DNA of 64,000 bases from Bradysia coprophila (taxonomy: Eukaryota > Arthropoda > Insecta > Diptera > Sciaridae). Location of the stretch: positions 6,200,001-6,264,000 of the forward strand of contig NW_023503374.1 in NCBI RefSeq assembly GCF_014529535.1, written 5' to 3'. The notes below the pieces were generated by a model. It was not told where the DNA came from. It did no database searches and saw nothing but the letters and a program-made list of their open reading frames with translations. Both the position numbers and the translations under genes were made by a program. The first letter of the stretch is position 1. Each line of letters starts with the position of its first letter. Positions 23,268 to 34,470 of the stretch are shown here, piece by piece.

Positions 23268-23524
23268 CACGACAGAGTAAAAAAAACCAGGCAGGAGCGG
23301 TTCATTTTCGAGACGTCAAATAAGGGACCGAATACACTGTATGAAAATGAACTCAAATGAACACTGACATAAGTTGAATAATTTTATTCGCAAGAAATGT
23401 AGGGCTACTAGATTAAGATTATTCAGGTCCTTAGTCAAAGTAGCGCTTCTGCCTAGGCAGGAGAGGTTCATTTTCGAAACGTCAAATAAGGGACCTCCTG
23501 CATGGTTAACTTTACTCTGTCGTT
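23268..23524. mobile_element. 257-bp MITE with ACGACAGAGTAAA ends
   Basis: The ends CACGACAGAGTAAA and TTTACTCTGTCGTT are flanked by the direct repeat ACACAAG (23261-23267 and 23525-23531). Internally, TTCATTTTCGAGACGTCAAA occurs near both ends. A related sequence, reversed, lies at 58732-58885. Confidence 0.8.
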
Positions 23525-24109
23525 ACACAAGGTATGGTCTAATGTCAAAATTTGTATGGAGCGGAGGAAATAGCGATTTCATATAAACAAACTCACGTTT
23601 CAATGAAAATCATTGAGAGGTGATTTTGTTGATATTTTTATTTTTTATTAATTGTTCGTTTAATCAAATCAAGTTTATACAGTTTGTTTACAAATAATTC
23701 GTGTTAAAAATAAATTTACAGTCTGCCAGACTTTTCCAAATTTATGTATGAAATTTCATCATTTTAAGTAATACTAGACTTAAAAATTAAAAAAAAATTG
23801 AAATTTAATTGGAATAAATGAAATTGCAATAGGTTCATCACCTTGTAGATTGAAAAAAGCACGAAAAACAATCAATATTCTAAATTTTTTGAGTAAATAC
23901 TTAACCTAGGGTTACAACAACGTTTGTTGTGATCAAATCAAATTTGAAAGAAATCGTAATTCTCATAATCAGTTCGTATACAGTGGTCATTTTGGTGATA
24001 CGAAATTACAAATAGGGATGCGGTTGTGTCTATAATGACAATAGCTTGGAATTATGGCCTCCTAACAGCGAGTGGGGAGGTTTATAGGTACAGTTAGCAA
24101 TTCTTTCTG

Positions 24110-24480
24110 CTGAAAAGCTGCCAAATTCACTAATAACGTTGTTATCATGTGAATACGTCTTGCTAAGCATACAGTTTGTTCAAAAATGAAATGCACAGTT
24201 TTTAGATTGCGAGACATTTCAAAATTGCAATCTGTCAGATAGTAAAGGATGCGTTTAATTACCCGGCGCATTAAAAGATTTGAAATTTGAATGATTTTTT
24301 CCACAGCTACATATTTTTGCATGTTAAGTTTCTTACATTTTTTGATTTTTTAATAGTAGGAAACTTAGATTTCGTAGGAAGAATTCGCGGACGGAAAAAT
24401 GTAAATTTATTTTGAGTCTGAGTATTGTGCTACATCTATGATTTCTCTTAGATCGTGTTTCTATTCCAACAAATCGATGG
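24110..24480 (+). mobile_element. Truncated Jockey-type 3' end, plus strand
   Basis: About 90% identical by eye to the 3' end of the minus-strand Jockey element at 25078-25430, in the opposite orientation. It holds the ORF2 C-terminal stretch TVCSKMKCTVF in a decayed frame, then the 3' UTR landmarks GATGCGTTTAATTA, TTTGCATGTTAAGTTTCTTAC and TCTCTTAGATCGTG. The upstream part of the element is missing, as in a normal 5' truncation. Confidence 0.8.
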
Positions 24481-25077
24481 TCTTTGAATACTCAAATCTG
24501 TAGAAAGACCGTCTGCTTCATACATTTAGCAAATTTTTTACAAGAAGTTTTATCGGCACTTGAAGTATTGGAAACACGAATAAACATCAGGGAAAAAAAT
24601 TTGTCAACAATTATTTTCTACAAATATATAAATATTTGGCACAAATATGTAAATATTTGTAACAAATAAATTCGCAATTTATTTGTGACAAATATATAAA
24701 ATATAAAATAATTTTAAATTATTTGTTATAAATATTTTAAGTATTTGTGACATGTAAATTCCAAATTTATTGTGACAATTAAATTATTTGTGACACATAT
24801 TTTATAAATTTGCAACAAATATTTAAATTATTTATTAGAAATAAATTCAAAATTATTTGTCATAAATATTTAAAAAAAAATTGTGACAAATAATTTAAAA
24901 TATTTGTCTCAAATAATTTTGAATTTATTTCTCATAAATATTTGAAATATTTGTGACAAATATTTAAATATTCGAACCAAATTTTCAACATTAAATTTGC
25001 TTCGAATAATTGAATTTTTTTCCGTGATGATTTTTTGCTGCTAATTGAAGTTGAACAGTTAGCCGCTGTACAGCACA
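24481..25077. repeat. AT-rich spacer between converging Jockey tails
   Basis: From about 24600 to 25000 the sequence is made of imperfect ACAAATATTTAAAT-type words in both orientations. CATCAGGGAAAAAAATT at 24588 and AATTTTTTTCCGTGATG near 25014 extend the inverted symmetry of the flanking tails. No gene. Confidence 0.7.
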
Positions 25078-25299
25078 ATCGATTTCTTTGAATAAAGACA
25101 CGATCTAAGAGAAATTATAGATGTAGAACAATACTCAGACTAAAAATAAATTTACATTTTTCCGTTCGCAAATTCTTCTGACGAAATCTAAGTTTCCTAC
25201 TATTAAAATGCTATTTGCAAAAAATGTAAGAAACTTAACATGCAAAAATCTGTAGCTGTGGAAAAAACCATTCAAATTTCAAATCTGTTAATGCGCCGG

Positions 25300-27844
25300 T
25301 TAATTAAACGCATCCTTCACTATCTGACAGATTGAAATGTTCAACTGTCTCGAAATACTAAAAACTGTGCATTTCATTTTTGAACAAACTGTATTCATAG
25401 CCAAATAGTACAGGTGTACGTTAAGCCTCGGCACTTTCGTAACTTTGTGCAGTTCTTCAGTAGATAAATACTTAAAGTTCGTTCTCGATCTTCTGAAATT
25501 GATTGCCATACGTAGGCATCTATTTTCAAAGACTTTTAACCTCCTAATCAAGTACTTTGGCAAACTATGCCAAACCGCGACGGCATAAGTTAGAACCGGC
25601 CTCAATATGGTCACATAGGTTTTAACTTTAACTTCTTGCGAAATGCCATTATTGACTTTCATGATGGGATACAGTTTATGTAAACCGGTGTTAGCTTTCA
25701 GAAGCATCCTGTTCACATGTTCGTTGTGTTTAAGGTTTGGTTGAACGTAGTAACCCAAGAAACGAACGCTATCCTTGAAAGGGATTTTTGTGCCATTCAT
25801 TTCAATGCCACAAGCTTTTTCATTTTTGGGACGCCCGCGGTTGGACCTCTGAATGAAAAGAGCTTCAGATTTTTCCACATTTACTCTAATTTTCCAAATC
25901 TGATAGTATCTGTGCAACTTGTGAAGGTGGCTTTGTACATTTGACTTAGCTCTGCTCAGGGATAATCTCGTAGAAAAAGTACTTGTATCATCTGCAAAGA
26001 CGGTCAGGGTAGTGTTCATATGCGTCGGCAAATCAATCATGAAAATGATAAAGAGTAAAGGTCCTAGTATGGATCCTTGCGGTACCCCATCATTCACTGT
26101 TATTGGGTCGGAGAGCTGGTGTCCCAACTTAACTCTGTAACTACGTCCTTTGAGGTAGGAGAAAATAATTCCGATGAGATAATCGGGAAACTTCAAGTTT
26201 ATCAGTTTATATATGAGTCCTTCAACCCACATAGTGTCGAAAGCTTTTTCAATGTCTAGAAAAGCGGCTATTGTAAACTTCCCATCGTTAAAACCCATTA
26301 TTGCTTCTTCAAATAACCTTATGAGAGCATGAACGGTAGAGTGCTTGCTCCTAAAGCCGAATTGGCTGTTTGGCAATAAGGCATTTGTGTCGCAGTATTG
26401 TAATATTCTTAAATGAAGGACTTTTTCGAGTACTTTACTCAAACTGTTCAATAGACTAATGGGTCTAAAAATTTTTGCCTCGTTAGCGGGCTTGCCTGGT
26501 TTGGGTATCGGTATAACATGGGCTTCCTTCCATGAATCAGGGTAGTATCCTATGCTCAGAATACAATTAATCAATTTAGCGAGGAATTCGAGTGCAGACC
26601 TGGGAAGCTTTTTCAAGACGATATTTGGGATAGCATCCGGTCCATACGACTTTTTATTTTTCAAATTTTTAAGAATTATTCTAATTTCCTCAGGATCCGT
26701 CAAACGTAGCTCAAACAAATTTGACGATGACTTCTGAGAGAAGGAGATTACTTCAGACAGCACAAGCGCATCAAAATCTGGATCTCCCATAACTCTATTT
26801 TGTTTGTGGATCTCGTCGTACACTTTTGCAATAGCATTTGCCTTATCAAATGGATTACTGATAAGGGAACCATCACTTGCCTTCAGCTCAGGCACTACTT
26901 TTCTACCATCACCTAGGAGCTTGCTTATATTCTTGTACATCTTTGTATTTGGTCTAATCTGTTTCAACTTATTCATCAGAGTTTCGGAGTTTCTTTCATC
27001 AATACTATTCTTAATTGTCATGGCTATGCTTTTGATTTCCCTCTTTATATCAGGATCGTTGAGTTTACGGCGAAAATGTGCCCTTCTCAATCTCTTCTTT
27101 TTGGCAATTAGGTCCATCAGATGTTGCGAAAAATGGTTCTTGCTCGTGAAACACTTCTTAGGGATACATTCATCCATTGCAGAACTAATTGCCTTGGTCA
27201 AGTGCTTAACACTCGAATTTATGTCATCGCAATCTACTACAGGTGTAGGATTCAGTGCATCATTCACTAGTTCTTTGAATCTCGCCCAGTTAGCTCCCTT
27301 GAACATGAACTGTTCAACAGGGGCATCGTAAGAGATTGAGTCATTGATCTTCAAGAGGTACTGAACGGGACAATGGTCTGGGTTGAGTTCGGTAACACTA
27401 CTACTATCGACATGAACACCCTTAGCCAGGGCTAGATCTATAGTGCTAGGATTGAGTTTGCTTCTATAGCAAGTGTATGCATTAGGATGGATTAATTGAG
27501 CTAAGTCTTCATCAACAAGAAATTTGAATAGGGCATTGCCGTTGCTATTGTTTTCAGAATTATGCCAATAGCAATGTTTAGCATTATAATCGCCTCCCAT
27601 AAAAACGTTGGAGTGTAAATTCATGAGTTTCAAAAGGTCCTTTTTCAAAAGATTTTTTGGACAATAGAAAGAATTGACAACCAGAGATTTAGAGTTACTC
27701 AGAGCTAGGCTAATGCATGTTGCTTCAGAGGCCTCTAGCAGTGGCGTATTCAGTATTTCATGTTTGATATTATCTCTAATCAGAATCGCGGTCCCCCCAC
27801 CAGAATCCGATAGACGATCGTTCCTGTAGATCTTATAATTTGGA
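25300..27844 (-). CDS. Jockey-type ORF2: endonuclease (C part) and reverse transcriptase
   Basis: The main part of ORF2 of a non-LTR retrotransposon; the enzyme nicks target DNA and copies its own RNA there. From the Helitron junction it runs about 848 residues to the TAA at 25300. The endonuclease motifs are GGDYNAKH, STIDLAL and NPDHCPV. The reverse transcriptase has SYGPDAIPN, RPISLLNSLSKVLEK, FLDIEKAFDTMW, NDGVPQGSILGPLLF and the catalytic FADDTSTF. A C-terminal region with LRPVLTYAVAVW follows. Phrases and order fit the Jockey clade. The frame is uninterrupted here, so insertion was recent. The frame continues upstream to 27948, but that stretch (beginning MVKTPGP) is Helitron DNA and not part of this protein; the true N terminus is at 29689-29537. 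Confidence 0.93.
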
Positions 27845-29117
27845 CTAGCACTGGTACGCGGCCTTCGGCCGCGTCGTGTTGTGCTAGATTGCCGTACAGC
27901 ATACAAACTGAACAGCCGGGTCGCACTGGGCCCAGGAGTTTTGACCAAACAATTATTTGTCTTTTTTTAATAAAAAATAGTTGTTCTCTACATTACTACA
28001 CAGAAACGTGCACTGAGGCCACTGCTTGGCCCGTTTGGCTCATTTTGCGCAATATATGTGCTTCTCAATGGAACTTTTCCCTAACTAATATGCGAAAAGC
28101 TTCTGGCGAACCATGATCAATGGATTACCTATTACAAAAGGTTTCTATGGACTTTGGGAAGTAGTAGAACCTATCTCACAATCAACTTGAGAAAGTATTA
28201 TTAGTAGAATATTGTCCATAGCATCACGTGTGGCTAACGAAAAATCCCGGAAAACAAGATTGATAATTTTTTCCAACTTTTTGCTATTTTGCCTTTATTT
28301 TACTTCCAAAATTCTGAGACCTTGCCGATGAAACAGTAACATTTTACCCATTACTCTGCCTTCTCTGATCTAGTGTACCGAACTTCATAAACTGTTTACT
28401 TTCAGATTCGTGTAGTTATTTCCTTGCTTTTTCGGCTTTAATAATTATTGTGTGATCTACAAGTTTGCAAATATAATAGGAAAGCCTTAAAAAATATGAA
28501 AAATGCTCGAAAACATGGTATATTGGGCCCCTTCTAACAATTTTGCTCATCTACGAACTTTAAGCCAAAATTTTAATTGAAAAAAAATCGTTTTGAAATC
28601 GCGACCGACCAACGCGTATATTCAATTTTTTTTGCAGATTCGTAGTCTGTAGTCATACCTAAATATATTCCTTTACTCAAGGCAGATTTTTCGCACCTCG
28701 TACGGGGTAAAAAGCTCGCGAAAATTGTTTGGGAAGATTACCCGAGATGGAGGCAGAATCTTGCTAGCTGATTTCTGATAATGCTGTTTTTGAAAAAAGA
28801 CAGGGAGAGCGTTTTTCAAGTCGACATCGATAGCCTAACACACTGTTCCATCAGGAGGCGCGCCGACTCTGAGCTTCTGCTAGCTGATTCATCTGAGACA
28901 GATTTTGAAAAACCGAATGAAATTCAAATGTAGTTTTCGAAAATCGCATTCTACTGTCTAACATGACGTTCCGTCGGAAGCCGATTATGAAGAATGGCAT
29001 CTGAGGCGAGGGGGAAACAACAATGGAAAATGCCTTCATTCGCTCATTTTTCCCCATTATTCGTTCATTATTCACACTGTCCCACCACTCGCTCGTGTTG
29101 TTTCCCCCGCGATCTGA

Positions 29118-29444
29118 GGACTGACCGGCTGATCTGTAGAAGGTCTGTTTTAAAAAACGGCCGCGAAGAGCTGACCCACTAAATTCTTGGAGGACGATTT
29201 TCAAAAGGGCCTTGCTGGGCTGACTGGCTGATCTGTCGGAGATCGATGTTGAAAAACGGCCTCAGAGAGCTGACCCGCTGGCTTCTAAGAGGCCGATTTA
29301 AAAAAACGTCGTCGGAGGTCTGACCGGCTGAAACGTTGGAGGCCGAGTTTGAAAATCTGCCTTGGTGGACTGACCGGATGATTCGTCGGAGGCCCATTTC
29401 TAAAAATGGCCTCGGACGGCTGACCGGCTGACCCCTAGAAGGCC
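29118..29444. repeat. 50-bp minisatellite within the Helitron
   Basis: About six and a half units of exactly 50 bp, each starting CTGACCGGCTGA and containing GGAGGCCGATTTT and AAAACGGCCTCGG variants. GC-rich against the AT-rich surroundings. Open frames across it are by-products. Confidence 0.85.
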
Positions 29445-29450
29445 ACATTG

Positions 29451-29530
29451 TGCTCCGTGGTGCTTCGTGGTGCTCCGAGGTGCTCCGTGGTGCTCCGAGG
29501 TGCGCCGAGGGGCGTCGTGGTGCGCCGATG
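29451..29530. repeat. Eight 10-bp tandem units within the Helitron
   Basis: Eight consecutive decamers of the type TGCTCCGTGG / TGCTCCGAGG, six bases from the Helitron 5' terminus. Terminal tandem arrays are common in non-autonomous Helitrons. Confidence 0.9.
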
Positions 29531-29536
29531 TTCAGA

Positions 29537-29689
29537 TTTATATGTATAGAAATTGTACAAAGTTACTATTATTCAGCTTAGTCTCGCTTAACAACAACAA
29601 ATGAGGTTGTTGCTCTATCAAAAGGTACCTAACCTCTTCCTGTTTCGCTTCACGTTCCAAGCTATTATCTTCAAAACGTCTCGCAACAT
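29537..29689 (-). pseudogene. Jockey-type ORF2, N-terminal endonuclease fragment
   Basis: Starts at ATG 29689, two bases after the ORF1 stop: MLRDVLKIIAWNV, which carries the WN motif of the AP endonuclease. A single-base shift then moves to the frame EEVRYLLIEQQPHLLLLSET, which is the second endonuclease landmark, before the Helitron interrupts it. It resumes at 27844. Confidence 0.85.
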
Positions 29690-29691
29690 AC

Positions 29692-31009
29692 CTATGTGAA
29701 TTGGGATAGAAAGTCTATAATCATTATTTTTTTCATCATTGGATCGTTCACCTTTTTGTATTCTGGCACGAAAGACTTGATTTTCTGCATGAGTACAGTC
29801 AAAGAACAGTCAAAAAGGCTGTTAATTTCATTAATTATAAAATTTAAACTTGTTCCTTCTTCTCCAGTTCCATCGTTAGACTTCAAAACCTGGCTATATG
29901 ACACATTGCTTTTGACGAATGTACTTTCACTGGAATGAGCAGTGTTACTTTTGATTGTATTCAATTGATTTTTACCTGATTTTTCTGGCGATTTTTTTAA
30001 TTTTTCTGCGTATTTGACGTAAACAGGACACTTTTTGTAGTTGGCTGGGTGGTTGTTGTTGCAATTCACGCAAGTAGCTGGTTGATCGTCTTCAAGAGGG
30101 CAATCACCCGGAGCATGACTATGCGGGCACTTAACACAGCGGTATTCAAGTCCGCAGTTGGATGCTGCATGACCGAAACGTTGGCATTTCCTGCATTGGG
30201 CTCCAACTTCTTTTTTAATAAATGGTTGCCATGAAATGCGTTGATGGCAAACGTGTTTGATGGCCTTTGCCAATTCCGTAAGTTTGGTACCTTGTTCAAA
30301 GTTAATGATGAACATATCCATTTTCACCTTTCCTTTGGCAAACATTGGTTGAACACTCAACACTCACCTTTTGCAATTCCAGGTCTGCGATTATATCTTC
30401 GGGAGTGTACGTGTGATGAACTCCCTTCAGAACCATTCGTAGCGGTTTTTTGTCTACAGTTGTATACGTATAAAACGGAAGATGTTGCTTAGCAAGGAAC
30501 TCTTTCAATGAGCTGTGATCTTCCAATGACTCCAGTTTCACAATATATCCTTCTTTCAAAATCTTAACGTTAACCTTTCCCTTCAGCATAGACTGCATGT
30601 TGGAAATAGCTTCCTTCGGGTTCTTGAAAGCCTTCGTAATCGTAATCGGCGGTACACGTTGTTTTGAAGACGTTTTGACAGAGTGAGCGGGTCTTTTGAA
30701 TTGTTTAATATTCATGTTAGTGCTTACTTTACTGGCCAAGTCGCCAGTATCATCGGTATCCAAAATTGCGAAGGGATTAGTATCCAGTATAGACTTTCGA
30801 TTTAGTGTTAATGCTATGTCTTCTAAGGATAGCAGGGATCGTGATTTTTTCAGATTGGGTTCACTCTTTTTGGTTTCTACGTCTGAATCGCGACGTCTTG
30901 AGTTTTTTACATTTGAGTTTTGTGGTGTATTGAACTCATCACTTGTTTTACCATTATCAATTACATTCTTGTCAGGCGGTTCAACGTTTTCATCATTTGC
31001 TGACGGCAT
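29692..31009 (-). pseudogene. Jockey-type ORF1 (gag-like, zinc knuckles), frameshifted
   Basis: A nucleic-acid-binding protein of non-LTR elements that coats the element RNA. It starts at ATG 31009 (MPSANDENVEPPDK). The N-terminal 200 residues are polar and end in a PRE-like segment (PFYTYTTVDKKPLRMVLKG). The C-terminal half has three Cys-His knuckles: CRKCQRFGHAASNC, CVKCPHSHAPGDC and CVNCNNNHPANYKKC. The frame is broken at 30352-30365 by a tandem duplication of 7 bp (GAGTGTT twice on the minus strand). Downstream of the break the frame is open to the TAG at 29692. It overlaps no other gene and is followed at once by ORF2. Confidence 0.9.
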
Positions 31010-31130
31010 CACTATTTACACTTTAGTAACACAGTATAACGTACAAATATTGTGAAATACAATTTAATTATTTGCTGAGGTAGCGGATTTTGTTGTTGAA
31101 AAATTTTTATTAATTGAATTATAGCAGTTA

Positions 31131-32634
31131 AGCAAAAATGCGACTGTACTCTACAGTGGTCAACTATCAAGATTTTCTTGATATGACATCGCTATATTTC
31201 CTCCGGCTTGTATGGATAGACCATACCCGGTTTGTAAATTATTGCCTGGAACGAGAATCTTGCATTCATTACTCTAATGCAAAAATGTTCATCTCGATAT
31301 TTCTGTTCTCGGCAGATAAAACATAGGACACAAAACTGGTTGTTCTGGACTGATCTCATCTGAAATAATAGATACGTTTTTTTGATCCGATTTGATCTGT
31401 TTATCTGAAATTTTTACACGAACTTTAATTTTCGATAAATCTGAAACTTATCTGATCACTTCCGATTGCATAAATTCAGATTTTCATGAAATATTTCAGT
31501 TCGCTGCAGATTTCAGTTAAGGCCCGTCATTGGGAAATGACAGGACAGTTTCCCGAAAATGTATGCAAAAATTTATCACAAAAATTCACCGAAAAAATTC
31601 AAAGAAGCTCACCTCTGATACTTTCCATGGTATTCGGGCATAGTCTCTTTAGGTCGCCAAGGCATATTTGAACACTAAACACTTTTTACTCGATGCAAAA
31701 ACAAAAAGTTTTTTTTTGTTTTGTCGCAACAAAAACACAGAAAATATTTCGACACAACTGTGACACTCCGCTACTATAAGTACTAGAATCAATGTTTGCT
31801 GTGTTCACTTCGGCGGTAAAATATTTTCATTCAAAAAAGTGACGAAAACGAATAAATGTCAAAGATATTGGTAGTGTGATGTCAGCAACACGTGGCTTTT
31901 ATCGCACTAGTAACATTGCACACAAGCTGCGTAAGTTGTAAATATCATCACTGAATTGCATAAACAATAAAATAGTAATCGTATGTAACAAAACGCCTTC
32001 GGCTCGGCACATATAACTTCCAAATCATCAAAATAAACATTTTGGACAGAGGTGCATAATTTACTAATTATATTCTTCAAACAAGTCAATATTAAATTCT
32101 CGGTCTTTGTTATGCTTTCTCTTGAAAATTATTCATCAAATTTTCTGAGCAAAAGAACAGTGTGTCAGTACTATTCTTCAGACTACACAACAATGTATGT
32201 ACAATGTTACATAAATATGTCTTTCAACGCAAATTGTATGATATAAAATGTATTCGTGCAGGATACGACTACGTTATAACGCCACTCTCTATGCCACCAT
32301 TTGTGTGAATTTTAAACTATGAATTTGGCTTTTGTATGCTGCGAGGAGACGATGTGAAAATAACAAATAATTTATTATATTATAGAAGAAAGGCAAAAGA
32401 TGGTCCTATTGTTCATATAGGGAAACGCTGTATGGAAGCTAAAACCGTCTGCGCACTTACGCCCTTCTTCACAGATAAAATTACTAATATCAGCGCTCGA
32501 TTTTTTTACAAACCAACTTCACTGCTACGATGTTTCATGGATTCTTACCGGAGTGAAGTTATCTCACAAAAAAATAGAACGCAAAGGATGAAACGATGTG
32601 GTTGTTTCTGTCTGTACACAGAAGTAGTATGGTT
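31131..32634. other. AT-rich stretch with foldback traces
   Basis: No gene is supported. A CpG-rich hairpin motif CGCCTTCGGCTCGGC lies at about 31994. At 32515-32600 is a copy of the AACTTCACTGCTA family (see 3049-3165), followed closely by the foldback MITE F1. The 100-codon plus-strand frame at 32336-32638 runs across these repeats and is not a gene. Confidence 0.5.
32515..32600 (+). repeat. AACTTCACTGCTA foldback family, copy 2
   Basis: Shows AACTTCACTGCTACGATG, TTTCATGGATTCTTACC, AGTGAAGTTATCTCAC and AATAGAACGCAAAGGATGAA, aligned with the copies at 3049 and 48742 and in the same orientation. Confidence 0.6.
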
Positions 32635-32838
32635 TTAACATGTAGGGAATAATGCTCGAGTAGGCACTTTAGGCTCACCGGAAAGTGCTAAGGGGGTCCA
32701 GGAATACCTCCAAATAAATTTCTAAAAATCAAAAGTCAAATTATTGATTTTTAGAAATGTTTTTGGAGGTATTCCTCGACTCCCTTAGCACTTTCCGGTG
32801 TGCCTAAAGTTGACAAGTCACAATAACCGGCAACGATT
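32635..32838. mobile_element. Foldback MITE family F1, copy 2 (reversed)
   Basis: Reversed copy of 5431-5637: the same palindromic arms (GGAAAGTGCTAAGGG, CCTCCAAATAAATTTCTAA, CTTAGCACTTTCCGGTGTGCC) and the same unequal flanks (CTCGAGTA on the left, AAGTCACAATAACCGG on the right). Having both flanks in common defines the element ends. Confidence 0.8.
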
Positions 32839-34257
32839 TTTCCTTCACAGACGCAGGACCGTGACGAGTAGGATCTTACATTTTATAGACCGTGACGTGC
32901 AGGACCTTACATTTTATAGATTTTGTGAGTTTCTTGAGAAATTTTTTACAACTTTTTTGAATGAAGCCATAGCATTAGGCCTGATGTTGACACTGTGAAA
33001 CTATAGCATATTGCAGAAAGAGGATTTCACCAAAATGTCAATATGGTTCGTCGGAATAAAAGTCTAACAAGAACCTAGGGCTCTTAAAAGTGTGAAGCCA
33101 ACCATAGCACTTTAATGAGGAGAGCACTTTAGGATAATGTGAGCATAATTTGCTCTATGAGCTAAAACACTCAAACTCGAACGATAGCAGCGTTCAAAAC
33201 CCGAAGCTTTTCAAACGAGTGCTAATGCTTAAACTTAGCGATTCACTGGCCAGAAATCGTATATACCACTAAAAATTTGGAGAATCAGTTACACATGCAA
33301 TTGTACAACCAAAGGGCAGAAGCAACTATGTATAATAATCGATAATACTAAATACTCGAAATGAAAAGCTGATTGAATCAGAGCAAGTAATTTCTAACTT
33401 TCACTAAATAACCAAACTCATCTAAATAACGTTTTAATATTTTAATTGAACTCTAACATGAATTCAATTTAAAGTCCCTTTGTTGAGTTCCGCCTAATTA
33501 AAAGATAGAAATTGTTGGAAAATATTTGTTCAAAAAACATATTAAATTCGGCAAACTATCTCTAGTCTGTAATTTGTAATTTCGAAATACTTGCGTTATT
33601 CATTAAGTATTTTCCACTTTGCTCGCATCCTCAGCCAAAAAGTTATACGGATAAGAGTTATATTCATATCCAATAAATGAAATTAGAATATTAATTCTAG
33701 GAAAAGCGCTTTGTAATGGTCTGTTATTAAATCTATACGCTCGATAAAGACAAAGTTTTATTGTATCCGAAATGTTAGGTGAATGGCAGAGGGGTTTTTA
33801 ATTTGAATTTGAACAATATTTTTCTTTATGCATAGTTCTACACTGTGCGCTCGGTTTAATTCCGTCTTTCGCTAGTTTCCTTTGTACATCTTTCGCGAAT
33901 TTTGAGAATTGAGTTCAGGAAAAAAAAATTTATTTTTCCTTTTTATAGACGAAGCATGATGTGCTTGCGTTTAACTACTGAATCTGCTTTTTTTTGATCA
34001 AACTGCTCTCGTGAAAATGCAAAATCTATTACTTCAACATCCGCTTTGATACATAAGACCTCACTAGCCATACATCATTGTTAATTTCGCTGCATAAGTT
34101 CTGTTGATGAGATAAGATTTTATAACGCATGCTTCTAACTAGCCGCTGAAGAGCGGCTAGCCGGCTAAACATACCATATATGTATATAAGAAAAAATAAA
34201 GAAAAGCGTTAAATTCACTGACGGTAACCTTTTTTTCTGAAATCGTTATACGGTATC
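32839..34257. other. AT-rich stretch
   Basis: No gene is seen. GACCGTGACG...AGGATCTTACATTTTATAGA is repeated in tandem once (about 32858-32922). Confidence 0.4.
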
Positions 34258-34470
34258 GGGGAATCTGGCACACTGTGCCAAAGGAACGCACTTTTAAACT
34301 ATGTAAAAAGGGAACTCGCACACGCAAGTATATTGCCGCAAATGCTTTTAGCCATGGCATTGATGTAATGACTCCCTTTACAAAATTTTGGTATCGAAAA
34401 ATCGTGTGCGAGTTCACCTTTTACGTAGTTGAAAAATGCGTCGTTTTAGTACCGTGTGCCAAATTACCCC
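34258..34470. mobile_element. MITE with GGGGTAATTTGGCACAC ends
   Basis: About 65-bp imperfect inverted repeats: the left GGGGAATCTGGCACAC through GGGAACTCGCACACG, matched in reverse by CGTGTGCGAGTTCACC through GTGTGCCAAATTACCCC. The open frames across it are not genes. Confidence 0.8.

Larger units (their letters stand above)
27845..29536 (-). mobile_element. Non-autonomous Helitron, 1692 bp, inside Jockey ORF2
   Basis: On the minus strand it begins TCTGAACATCGGCG and ends with the hairpin ACGCGGCC-GAA-GGCCGCGT, seven bases, then CTAG. The flanking host bases are A on the 5' side and T on the 3' side, with no target duplication. These are the defining Helitron features: 5' TC, 3' hairpin plus CTRR, A|T target. 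Removing it rejoins the Jockey endonuclease region (SETKLNNSNF upstream, NYKIYRND downstream). Near its 5' end are eight 10-bp and about seven 50-bp tandem units. No Rep/helicase frame is present. Confidence 0.88.
25078..31130 (-). mobile_element. Jockey-clade non-LTR retrotransposon, nearly full length
   Basis: The order on the minus strand is: short 5' UTR (edge uncertain, near 31130), ORF1 from ATG at 31009, ORF2 from ATG at 29689, a Helitron insertion at 29536-27845, the rest of ORF2 to 25300, and a 3' UTR to about 25078. Only 2 nt separate the ORF1 stop and the ORF2 start. ORF1 is frameshifted and ORF2 carries the insertion plus one or two single-base shifts in its N-terminal part. The copy is therefore dead, although its reverse transcriptase region is still open. 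Confidence 0.9.

Noticed and set aside
28851..29448. Open frames of 89 and 117 codons on the minus strand
   Set aside because: They span the 50-bp minisatellite of the Helitron; units of 50 bp shift frame each time and show no protein logic.
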